Assembly: GCA_016209725.1 (NCBI GenBank)
Contig: JACQVO010000019.1
Span: 1-5,692, forward strand
Reading direction: 5' to 3'
DNA length: 5,692 nucleotides
Source of the DNA: Candidatus Methylomirabilota bacterium
GTDB taxonomy: Bacteria; Methylomirabilota; Methylomirabilia; Methylomirabilales; 2-02-FULL-66-22
The notes below the pieces were generated by a model that did no database searches, was not told the origin of the DNA, and saw nothing but the letters and a program-made list of their open reading frames with translations. Shown here one piece after another: positions 1 through 4,529 of the stretch. How positions within the stretch are numbered: position 1 is the first letter of the stretch; each line of letters opens with the position of its first letter. The position numbers and the translations under genes are program-made.

Positions 1-192
1 AACACGACCTACTCCTTCGGCCTGGACGACCAGGAGTTCGTGGTCGCCTTCGAGACGGACAAGCCAGGGGACTTCCTGGATCTCGTGATGGAGCTGCGGG
101 GCACCGAAGCCAGTCGCTTCACTCAGCGGGACACGCCGACCTTCACCTGTCTGGCGCGGAGCCTGGACGAGGCCCTGGAGAGTCTGGGCTGA
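1..192 (+). CDS. Chlorite dismutase / HemQ-family haem protein, C-terminal part (5' end outside window)
   Basis: Frame 1 is open from the first base to the TGA at 190-192 and gives the last 63 residues of a protein. The segment TYSFGLDDQEFVVAFET, then a D-F-L-D-L-V stretch and R-D-T-P-T-F-T-C, is the characteristic C-terminal end of the chlorite dismutase-like superfamily, a dimeric alpha-beta barrel fold. Members bind haem or coprohaem. They include true chlorite dismutases (chlorite to chloride and O2) and the coprohaem decarboxylase ChdC/HemQ of haem synthesis. The usual length is about 230-250 residues, so roughly three quarters lies upstream. The haem-ligand and catalytic region is not visible, so detoxification and haem synthesis cannot be told apart. 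No signal peptide can be judged. The next gene starts 12 bases downstream, which suggests co-transcription. The family call is confident; the activity is not. Confidence 0.85.
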   Translation, partial: NTTYSFGLDDQEFVVAFETDKPGDFLDLVMELRGTEASRFTQRDTPTFTCLARSLDEALESLG

Positions 193-204
193 CGGTCGGC
201 GCCG

Positions 205-684
205 ATGCAGTGTCGGCACACGGTCCCCGACTGGCACCGCTATGTGAATGCCGCGGAGAACGCGGTTCCCATCTTCGTGGCATGCCGCCTGCTGGTGAAG
301 GAGGGCGAGCCGGCCAGCGACCCCCGCAGCATCGCCTGTGCCTACTGGGGGCACCAGCGGGATTGCCCGCTCTACGACGGACCGGAAGCCCCGGCCAAGC
401 CGGCCAGGGACGGCGACGCCCGGACCCCCGCCGGAGAGGTCCCCGTGGCGGCAGATACCATCTGGCCTGTGCGGGCGCCCGGGGCGAAGGACGGCATGCG
501 GCAAGTCATGATCGGGATGGGAATCCTGTCCACCGCCCTCTTGCTGTGGACGGCGTTCCTCGGCCTCTCGGTGCTGAACGGGCGGGCCATGCCCGCCGCG
601 TACCTGCACCTGACGCTGGTGGCGGCCGCGGTGTCCGTTCTCACCCACGTCTTGGCCGCGGTGAGAACGTGGTCCCGGCGGTGA
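205..684 (+). CDS. Four-cysteine protein with two C-terminal membrane helices, function unknown
   Basis: 159 residues from an ATG 12 bases after the preceding stop; the ribosome binding site is weak. The N-terminal half is soluble and holds exactly four cysteines (C3, C27, C45, C54), the last two within CAYWGHQRDCPLYDG (45-59). A proline- and alanine-rich linker follows (about 60-95), then two hydrophobic segments (about 101-124 and 131-153) joined by a short loop. This looks like a small cysteine domain tethered to the membrane by a helical hairpin. Four cysteines could bind zinc or an iron-sulfur cluster if cytoplasmic, or form disulfides if exported; the sequence does not decide. I do not recognise a named family. 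The reading frame is preferred over the overlapping one from 210 because only this frame gives clean membrane helices and a motif-like cysteine pattern. Confidence 0.75.
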   Translation: MQCRHTVPDWHRYVNAAENAVPIFVACRLLVKEGEPASDPRSIACAYWGHQRDCPLYDGPEAPAKPARDGDARTPAGEVPVAADTIWPVRAPGAKDGMRQVMIGMGILSTALLLWTAFLGLSVLNGRAMPAAYLHLTLVAAAVSVLTHVLAAVRTWSRR

Positions 685-697
685 CCGGCGGTTCCTG

Positions 698-871
698 GTG
701 ACGCTCGGCGGCGCCGTCTGGCTCTGGGGTGGCACGGTTCTGCTGGGAGCCTTGGCCGTGGCCGCCCTCTTCGTTCTCCACGGGCGCTGGGGCGTCGGCC
801 TCGCCATCCTGGGCGTCGGGGCGGGGCTGCTCCTCGGGGTGCACTGGCTGGCGCGCACCCTGGGGGCGTAG
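698..871 (+). CDS. 57-aa two-helix membrane protein, GTG start
   Basis: A short frame from GTG 698 to TAG 869-871, 13 bases after the previous stop. The product is almost wholly hydrophobic: segment one at about residues 6-27, a H-G-R-W turn, and segment two at about 32-51, ending in R-T-L-G-A. This is a membrane hairpin of the kind often annotated as a hypothetical membrane protein. The frame is open only from 665, and no ATG precedes the GTG, so GTG 698 is the first plausible start; the ribosome binding site is poor. It follows directly on another protein ending in a membrane hairpin and may be co-translated with it. A longer frame-3 reading over the same bases is arginine/glycine/proline-rich low-complexity and is not credible. 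The function is unknown. Confidence 0.6.
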   Translation: MTLGGAVWLWGGTVLLGALAVAALFVLHGRWGVGLAILGVGAGLLLGVHWLARTLGA

Positions 872-897
872 GTTGGGCCATAGAAAGGAGACCGGCT

Positions 898-1227
898 ATG
901 GAGACACGGTGTCTGCGGTTCCTGGCGATTGGTGTGGTGCTCCTGGGCGTGTTGAGCGGCTGCGCCACGACGGCCGGCCGCGACGATGTGCTGGGCCTGC
1001 CCAACGCCGCCAACCCCGAGTATCAGGCGCACCCGCTTCGGGTGATCGCGCTCCCCGTTCACTTCGTCGGCAACCTCGTGCAATACATGGTGGTGGAGCC
1101 GATCTCCTTCCTGCTGGCGCCGGTGCCGGAGGCCGTCGGGCTCAGCCTCGAGGAGCAGCGCTACATCGAGCAGCGGCAGGAGGCCTGGCGCCAGTACTTC
1201 GCGGGGGAGCGCCGGCTGATCCAGTAG
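898..1227 (+). CDS. Small lipoprotein, 109 aa
   Basis: ATG 898 lies 7 bases after a good ribosome binding site (AGGAG at 886-890). The N-terminus is a classic lipoprotein signal: a charged start (R4, R7), a hydrophobic core (8-19) and the lipobox L-S-G-C with the acylated cysteine at C22, followed by A-T-T-A-G-R-D-D. D at +7/+8 rather than +2 is compatible with outer-membrane sorting in Gram-negative bacteria. The mature part (about 87 residues) has a hydrophobic middle (residues 46-82, rich in V, F, P and L, containing V-V-E-P-I) and a charged helical C-terminal end (85-109). The middle could be a membrane-associating segment. I do not recognise the family; similar proteins are usually annotated as hypothetical lipoproteins. 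The strong ribosome binding site suggests translation independent of the upstream genes. Confidence 0.8.
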   Translation: METRCLRFLAIGVVLLGVLSGCATTAGRDDVLGLPNAANPEYQAHPLRVIALPVHFVGNLVQYMVVEPISFLLAPVPEAVGLSLEEQRYIEQRQEAWRQYFAGERRLIQ

Positions 1228-1260
1228 CCGCATCCCCATCCGCCCCAGGCAGGGAGGACC

Positions 1261-1380
1261 ATGGCGCGGCACGCGATTCGCCGACGGGTGCGGGGCCTGC
1301 GGGAGTTCTGGCCGTTCCTCCTCCTGGGGGGTCTGGGGATCATCGGCTTCGTGTGGGCGGCGGCCGGGCTGTGGTGGTAG
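1261..1380 (+). CDS. 39-aa single-helix membrane microprotein
   Basis: A short frame from ATG 1261 to TAG 1378-1380, preceded by GGGAGGA at about 1251-1257 with good spacing. The product has a strongly basic N-terminus (R3, H4, R7-R9, R11, R14) and then one hydrophobic segment from about residue 17 to the end, closing with G-L-W-W. The positive-inside rule predicts N-in, C-out topology. It follows the lipoprotein by 33 bases. The clean ribosome binding site, basic-then-hydrophobic design and stop shortly after the helix support a real gene, although at this length chance cannot be excluded. The function is unknown; small single-helix proteins often act as subunits or regulators of membrane complexes, but nothing here names one. 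Confidence 0.6.
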   Translation: MARHAIRRRVRGLREFWPFLLLGGLGIIGFVWAAAGLWW

Positions 1381-1390
1381 GGCGTTGCGG

Positions 1391-1399
1391 GGAGGAGGG
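1391..1399 (+). promoter_or_regulatory. Ribosome binding site that selects a TTG start
   Basis: GGAGGAGGG is close to a full anti-Shine-Dalgarno match. Its GGAGG core (1391-1395) sits 7 bases upstream of TTG 1403. It argues for that start over TTG 1385, which would lie before it, and over ATG 1499, which has no close site. Confidence 0.65.
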
Positions 1400-1402
1400 C
1401 AC

Positions 1403-1699
1403 TTGGGCAGCACCCGATCGGCAGGCGGTGGAGGACGGAGGGTTGCTCTCCGGCGTGCTCGCCCCACGGAGGTTCCGCTGGATGCCGAAGACATCGCCAT
1501 GGCTCGCCTACAGGCCCACCTCCGCGAGACCGAGGCGATCCGGGGACCGAAGGGCCGCGGCGTCGTCCCGCTCGCCCGCACTACGGTGCGGTTGTCGCAC
1601 AAGACGCTGCAGCAGCTGCGCGACCGGGCGCGGCGTGATGGGGCGACCATCTCGGAGGTCGTGGAGGTCGCCCTGGAACGCTACCTGGAATCCTCGTGA
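1403..1699 (+). CDS. Ribbon-helix-helix-like DNA-binding protein
   Basis: 98 residues from TTG 1403. The C-terminal 38 residues fit the ribbon-helix-helix pattern: a short strand T-T-V-R-L (60-64), a first helix with K-T-L-Q-Q-L-R-D-R-A-R-R (67-78), the turn D-G-A-T (79-82), and a second helix I-S-E-V-V-E-V-A-L-E-R-Y-L (83-95). Such proteins dimerise, pair their strands into a two-stranded sheet and insert it into the DNA major groove, with R63 the likely base-contacting position here. The first 30 residues are basic and low in complexity and may be disordered; residues 28-46 look helical. The family includes antitoxins and small regulators, often autoregulating their own operon. The downstream neighbour is not a known toxin, so the toxin-antitoxin reading is weak. 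If translation starts at ATG 1499 the protein is 66 residues and still carries the whole fold. Confidence 0.65.
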   Translation: MGSTRSAGGGGRRVALRRARPTEVPLDAEDIAMARLQAHLRETEAIRGPKGRGVVPLARTTVRLSHKTLQQLRDRARRDGATISEVVEVALERYLESS

Positions 1700-1723
1700 G
1701 AGCCGGCGCCCCCGCGGATTCCG

Positions 1724-2011
1724 ATGGCAGAGTACCAGGTCCTTTACTGGCGCGCGCTCCCGTCCCTGGTGAAAGCGAACGACGCCACCGGCGAGGTGAG
1801 CGTCCGCCTCCCCCAACGGTTTGCCGACGCCATCGATGACGCCGCCATGCAGATGGAGGCGACTGACACCGGGGCCTACCTGGAAGGATGGCACTGGGGG
1901 CCGCTCCTGGAGCGGCCCGGGGCGGCCCGCGACGTCGCGGAGGCGGTCGCGACGGAGTTGGCTGCCTCGACCCCCCTCTCCACCTCTCATGATCCCTTTC
2001 AGGAATCTTGA
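1724..2011 (+). CDS. Virulence_fact (PF13769-like) domain protein, 95 aa
   Basis: Begins at ATG 1724, 24 bases after the ribbon-helix-helix gene; the ribosome binding site is unclear. The start M-A-E-Y-Q-V-L-Y-W-R, the middle S-V-R-L-P-Q-R-F-A-D-A-I-D-D-A-A-M, then A-Y-L-E-G-W-H-W-G-P (51-60) with E-R-P-G (63-66) and the helix D-V-A-E-A-V-A-T-E-L (70-79) match what I know of this short conserved family. It occurs as a stand-alone protein in many bacteria and as a domain of the staphylococcal conserved virulence factor CvfC. The biochemical role is unknown, and the 'virulence' label does not imply pathogenicity here. The last 14 residues (82-95) extend past the conserved part and look disordered. 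Family recognition is from memory of motifs. Confidence 0.65.
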   Translation: MAEYQVLYWRALPSLVKANDATGEVSVRLPQRFADAIDDAAMQMEATDTGAYLEGWHWGPLLERPGAARDVAEAVATELAASTPLSTSHDPFQES

Positions 2012-2104
2012 TTGCTCCACCCGTGCCGACGTCTGGGACAGCCCGTCCGGGGGAGACCAGCGTGCCTGCCGGAGCGGGGCAAGGGGAGCCAACGGACAGG
2101 CCGG

Positions 2105-2719
2105 ATGGCACCTGACGTAGAGGGTCCCTCCCGAGAAGAGGTCTTGCCCACAGATTCCCTCTCACCGCGGGAAGGCGGGGCTCCGCAGAAGGGAGACGGG
2201 CCAACCGCCCGGCGGGGTATCCGCACCGTGGTCCTGTCGGCCGTGGCGCTGGTCGGGCTGGCGGGGCTCGCCATCGGTGTTCTGTACACCAGCCTGAGCC
2301 CGCCGGAGAGTGCAGGGCCGGACGGGAGGCCTGAGGGCCAGGCGTCCCGAGCAGGAACCGGGTCCGGGCCTCCCGAGGTGAAGGGGCCGGCGATCGCCGG
2401 AACGATTTCGGTTTCGCCGGAACTCCGCGGGCGCCTGGCGGAGGAGGGGACGTTGTTCATCATCGCCCGGAAGGGCCCTGGTCCGCCCTTCGCTGTGAAA
2501 CGGATCGGCGGGCCGCGTTTCCCCCTGCCCTATCGGCTGGGGCCGGAGGACGTGATGGTGGCCGGGACGCCCTTCGAGGGTGAGGTGAGCCTGAGTGCCC
2601 GCCTGAGCAAGAGCGGGGCGGCAGGACCCGCAGAGCGGGGCGACCTGGAAGGGGAGCATCCGGGACAGGTGGGGGTCGGCAGACAGGGAGTGGACATCGT
2701 CATCGCCCACGTTCGTTGA
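2105..2719 (+). CDS. Membrane-anchored protein with CcmH/CcmI (CycH) C-terminal domain
   Basis: 204 residues from ATG 2105. In order: a hydrophilic N-terminal tail (1-38), one membrane segment (about 41-62) preceded by basic residues R36, R37 and R40, a Gly/Pro-rich linker (63-95) and a periplasmic beta-rich domain (97-203). The domain motifs I-A-G-T-I-S-V-S-P-E-L, T-L-F-I-I-A-R-K, P-P-F-A-V-K-R, F-P-L-P-Y-R-L-G-P-E-D-V-M, F-E-G-E-V-S-L-S-A-R-L-S-K-S-G and the ending V-D-I-V-I are those of the C-terminal domain of the cytochrome c biogenesis factor CcmH/CcmI (CycH/NrfG). In those proteins the domain follows a TPR region and is implicated in handling apocytochrome c. Here TPRs and the CcmH thioredoxin-like CxxC domain are absent, so it is a stand-alone version. 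TTG 2012 would give 235 residues, but its extra N-terminus looks non-coding. A dihaem cytochrome c lies 430 bases downstream, consistent with a maturation or assembly role (inference). Confidence 0.8.
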   Translation: MAPDVEGPSREEVLPTDSLSPREGGAPQKGDGPTARRGIRTVVLSAVALVGLAGLAIGVLYTSLSPPESAGPDGRPEGQASRAGTGSGPPEVKGPAIAGTISVSPELRGRLAEEGTLFIIARKGPGPPFAVKRIGGPRFPLPYRLGPEDVMVAGTPFEGEVSLSARLSKSGAAGPAERGDLEGEHPGQVGVGRQGVDIVIAHVR

Positions 2720-2751
2720 TCACACTCGGCCGGGCAGCGCCAGGCCGGGCC

Positions 2752-2943
2752 ATGGATCCCATGTTGTGCCCTGAGTGTGGGGGAGAAGGCACGTCCCCCT
2801 GCGTCCGCTGTGGCGGGAGCGGCGGCGAGTGGCAGTCAGGCGGCGGGCTGGCCCCGTGCGAGGCATGCGGCGGAGACGGGGTCGTGTCATGCGACCGCTG
2901 CGAGGGCGACGGGACACTCCCGCCGCCGCCTGGGGAGAGCTGA
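2752..2943 (+). CDS. Stand-alone DnaJ-type zinc finger, four CxxCxGxG-like motifs
   Basis: 63 residues from ATG 2752 (ATG 2761 is an alternative; TTG 2716 overlaps the upstream stop as TTGA). Nearly the whole protein is a cysteine-rich domain: C-P-E-C-G-G-E-G (6-13), C-V-R-C-G-G-S-G (17-24), C-E-A-C-G-G-D-G (36-43) and C-D-R-C-E-G-D-G (47-54, with E for the first G). This is the arrangement of the DnaJ/Hsp40 zinc-binding domain, where motifs 1+4 and 2+3 each hold one zinc. Spacing between motif starts is 11, 19 and 11 residues, tighter than in full-length DnaJ. There is no J domain, G/F region or substrate-binding domain, and no signal peptide, so it should be cytoplasmic. Such stand-alone domains act as chaperone or thiol-redox modules in other systems; the partner here is unknown. 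No strong ribosome binding site precedes it, so coupling to the upstream gene is likely. Confidence 0.8.
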   Translation: MDPMLCPECGGEGTSPCVRCGGSGGEWQSGGGLAPCEACGGDGVVSCDRCEGDGTLPPPPGES

Positions 2944-3016
2944 GGCTGCGCGGGTCGCCGCCTGGGACGAGTGGCGGCGCTGGCCAAGGCCATGGAGGGT
3001 GTGAGGCGAGGAGGCA

Positions 3017-3151
3017 ATGGTGACGGATCTGAAGAAGGTGAGACGCATCTTGCTGGACCTGAAGAGGACGGAGAACTACCTGCGGCAGTATCCCCAGCTC
3101 GCCGCCAAGGTGGCGGCGGCGCTGGAGAAGGCCGGAGGGCGGAACGGGTGA
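3017..3151 (+). CDS. 44-aa helical microprotein, translationally coupled to the cytochrome
   Basis: A short frame from ATG 3017 to TGA 3149-3151, preceded by GAGGAGG at 3008-3014. That site sits better for GTG 3020, which gives the same protein less one residue. The product is highly charged and mostly helical: K6, K7, R9, R10, a leucine patch (L12, L13, L15), then T-E-N-Y-L-R-Q-Y-P-Q (18-27) and A-A-K-V-A-A-A-L-E-K (29-38), suggesting two amphipathic helices broken at P26. There are no membrane segments or cysteines. Its stop overlaps the cytochrome start in the arrangement GTGA (3148-3151), the usual mark of coupled translation. I do not recognise a family. The good ribosome binding site and the overlap support a real gene; the alternative is a leader whose translation delivers ribosomes to the cytochrome start. 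Confidence 0.65.
   Translation: MVTDLKKVRRILLDLKRTENYLRQYPQLAAKVAAALEKAGGRNG
3134..3139 (+). promoter_or_regulatory. Ribosome binding site setting the GTG start of the dihaem cytochrome
   Basis: GGAGGG ends 8 bases before GTG 3148, which is followed at once by a proper export signal. It supports that start over any upstream one in the same frame. It lies within the coding region of the 44-aa gene. Confidence 0.6.
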
Positions 3152-3783
3152 GGCCGCGACGGATCGGCGCGGCCATCACGCTCGGGCTTCTCCTGGCGGG
3201 TCTTCCGCCTGCGGTGACGCAGGGCGCAGACAGGGCGCCCGAGCGAGGGGCGGGGGAGCGGGTGGCGGCGGCCAAAGGGTGCGGGGTGTGCCACGCGCTG
3301 CCGGGAGAACCGCGGGGGAAGAAGCCCGGCCCGGCCTTCCTGGCGCCCGCGCCGCCCCAAGAGGCCTCCGAAGTGTTGCGCCGCCTGTGGAATCACATCC
3401 CAGGAATGCGACAATACTTCCTTGCCCGGGGCCTCGCCTGGCCGGTGATCTCCGTCCCCGAGATGGCCGACCTCCTGACGTTCCTGGGGATGCAGCCCGG
3501 GCGGGAGCACGCCCCGAACCTGGATCGTGGGCGGGTCCTGCTGGTGCAGAAGGGATGCCTCAAATGCCATGCCCTGGCCGGCGAGGGCGGGCGGGTCGCG
3601 CCGGACTTGGTGCGGTTCCGGGAATACGGGAATCCGGTCCCTCTGGCAGCATTCCTCTGGAACAAGGCACCGGGAATGCTGGAGCGGATCGACAAGAGCG
3701 GGATCCCATTTCCCGTCTTCCAGGAGGGGGACATGGGGGATCTGCTGGGGTTCCTGGGGGCGCTTGTCGATGTGTCCCGCTGA
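3148..3783 (+). CDS. Periplasmic dihaem c-type cytochrome with duplicated domain
   Basis: 211 residues from GTG 3148. A signal peptide occupies about 1-27: R2, R4, R5, hydrophobic core 6-19, likely cleavage after A27. Two haem-binding motifs follow, C-G-V-C-H (45-49) and C-L-K-C-H (137-141). The halves are tandem copies: W-N-H-I-P-G-M (81-87) matches W-N-K-A-P-G-M (171-177), and E-M-A-D-L-L-T-F-L-G (105-114) matches D-M-G-D-L-L-G-F-L-G (195-204), offset by 90-92 residues. The C-terminal helix of each domain aligns with the EIADLVAYL-type helix of class I cytochromes c, so M87 and M177 in the P-G-M motifs are the likeliest distal haem ligands, with H49 and H141 proximal. The expected role is periplasmic electron transfer; the partners are not identified. 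It sits downstream of a CcmI-like domain gene and is coupled to the 44-aa gene before it and, by a 14-base overlap, to the zinc ribbon gene after it. Confidence 0.88.
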   Translation: MRPRRIGAAITLGLLLAGLPPAVTQGADRAPERGAGERVAAAKGCGVCHALPGEPRGKKPGPAFLAPAPPQEASEVLRRLWNHIPGMRQYFLARGLAWPVISVPEMADLLTFLGMQPGREHAPNLDRGRVLLVQKGCLKCHALAGEGGRVAPDLVRFREYGNPVPLAAFLWNKAPGMLERIDKSGIPFPVFQEGDMGDLLGFLGALVDVSR

Positions 3784-3919
3784 CGGGGGCGAGGGGCCGG
3801 AGTCCCCGCTGGCGCGCTGTGTCCGCTGCGGTCACCCGGTTCCCGAGCGCCCGCTGGGTTGCAGGTGGCCCTGTCCCAACTGCGGGTTCCTCTATCCCCA
3901 GGGCGATTGCTCGGATTGA
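3770..3919 (+). CDS. 49-aa zinc-ribbon-like protein (seven cysteines)
   Basis: A frame from ATG 3770 to TGA 3917-3919, starting inside the last 14 bases of the cytochrome gene; GGGGG at 3756-3760 may serve as a weak ribosome binding site. The protein holds C17-V-R-C20-G and C35-P-N-C38-G, a standard pair of zinc knuckles, with further cysteines at C2, C31 and C47. The end, from P-L-G-C-R-W-P-C through G-F-L-Y-P-Q-G-D-C-S-D, looks tightly conserved rather than random. It is probably a small treble-clef or rubredoxin-like zinc ribbon in the cytoplasm; iron binding is possible. There is no signal peptide, so it does not share the compartment of the cytochrome. A longer reading from 3527 in the same frame covers the cytochrome and has no sensible composition before residue M82, so the short start is preferred. 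The function is unknown. Confidence 0.72.
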   Translation: MCPADGGEGPESPLARCVRCGHPVPERPLGCRWPCPNCGFLYPQGDCSD

Positions 3920-4279
3920 ATGAACCGCTATGAGGCGACCGTCGCGCCCGACGGGCGGATTCAGGGCCTCATCGAGGGTACGCCGGGGCGCCCGTCCCGT
4001 CCAATTTCCCCGGAGTCGCAGGAGGGAGTGAGCATTCTGGCGGCCGGATGGGATATCCTGTACCGGTTCGATGATGAGCGGCGCCTGAGGAACCTACCCT
4101 ACCCCGAGGTCCTGGAAGGGATGCGACAGGAGATCCGCCTGACCCTCCACAAGGTCAGCCACGGGGAACTGTTGGACGAGCCGGAACTGATCCCAATCCT
4201 CCGGCGCCTCCTGGCGGATCTGGAGGCGGTTGCAAGAGCCTTCCGGGAGGCGTGCCAGCGTCTCCGGATGGAGACATGA
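3920..4279 (+). CDS. 119-aa alpha/beta protein, unrecognised
   Basis: ATG 3920 abuts the preceding stop with no base between, and the TGA overlaps the next start (ATGA at 4276-4279), so it is part of a coupled series. The N-terminal 40 residues look like short strands and loops (R-Y-E-A-T-V-A-P-D-G-R-I) with a proline/serine-rich stretch at 22-34. Residues 38-50 are mixed hydrophobic (S-I-L-A-A-G-W-D-I-L-Y-R-F), and 63-81 and 86-117 are predicted helices, the last one long and amphipathic with many leucines and arginines. It has no signal peptide or membrane segment and one cysteine (C112). I do not recognise a family. Its place between two small zinc-ribbon genes suggests it works with them, but nothing shows how. 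Confidence 0.72.
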   Translation: MNRYEATVAPDGRIQGLIEGTPGRPSRPISPESQEGVSILAAGWDILYRFDDERRLRNLPYPEVLEGMRQEIRLTLHKVSHGELLDEPELIPILRRLLADLEAVARAFREACQRLRMET

Positions 4280-4455
4280 AACGGGGAGGAGGTCGCCAGG
4301 GCGTGCAGCGCGGGCAGGTGGCCGTGAGGCGCGCCTGTGGGAGTTGCGGGAGGCAGTTTGCCTGCCTGCCCGGCTCGGTGGCGGATCAGCTCACCCTGTG
4401 CCTCCGCTGTTTCCAGCGAAAGGTTCGCTTCCCCGGATTGTGCCAGAGACCCTGA
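4276..4455 (+). CDS. 59-aa zinc-ribbon-like protein, basic
   Basis: A frame from ATG 4276, overlapping the upstream stop as ATGA, to TGA 4453-4455. An upstream in-frame ATG at 4252 would give 67 residues, but the overlap start is preferred. After a basic Gly/Arg-rich N-terminus (1-19) come C21-G-S-C24-G-R and C42-L-R-C45-F-Q-R-K, separated by 17 residues, with C30 and C56 as extra cysteines. This is a compact zinc-ribbon pattern; the basic flanks (R18, R19, K49, R51) suggest nucleic-acid contact, although that is inference. It shares the two-knuckle design with the gene at 3770, but no further similarity is visible. The lower-GC gap that follows it (4456-4529) is the first clear break in the coupled run. 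Confidence 0.65.
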   Translation: MKRGGGRQGVQRGQVAVRRACGSCGRQFACLPGSVADQLTLCLRCFQRKVRFPGLCQRP

Positions 4456-4529
4456 CGGATGAAATGACCAATGATTCCTCTGACTCGTAGCAAAGGCATT
4501 GGCGAATAGTCCGGTTCAGGGGCGCGGGA

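Noticed and set aside
372..1013. 213-codon - strand frame and other - strand frames (1508-2463, 2700-3570)
   Set aside because: All are Arg/Pro/Ser/Ala-rich with no domain pattern and oppose well-supported + strand genes.
729..1772. 347-codon open frame on the + strand, the longest in the window
   Set aside because: Its translation is Arg/Gly/Pro/Ala low-complexity, and it runs across the lipoprotein, the 39-aa gene and the ribbon-helix-helix gene, each of which has better start signals and recognisable protein features.
1403..2011. Toxin-antitoxin module
   Set aside because: The ribbon-helix-helix partner is not a RelE/ParE, PIN, MazF or other known toxin fold but appears to be a Virulence_fact-family protein.
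2012..2104. TTG 2012 as the start of the CcmI-like protein, or a separate gene in this 93-base gap
   Set aside because: The extra 31 residues are basic and patternless with no ribosome binding site; I see no gene, hairpin terminator or convincing promoter in the gap.
2971..3147. N-terminal extension of the cytochrome frame upstream of GTG 3148
   Set aside because: It would bury the signal peptide 60 residues inside the protein; the ribosome binding site at 3134-3139 and the coupled 44-aa gene support the GTG start.
4456..4529. Possible promoter in the lower-GC gap before the 82-aa gene (TTGTGC near 4438 and a GAAATG-like -10)
   Set aside because: The -10 match is poor and the -35 lies within coding sequence; there is not enough to call it. 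A tiny 8-codon frame here is also not credible.
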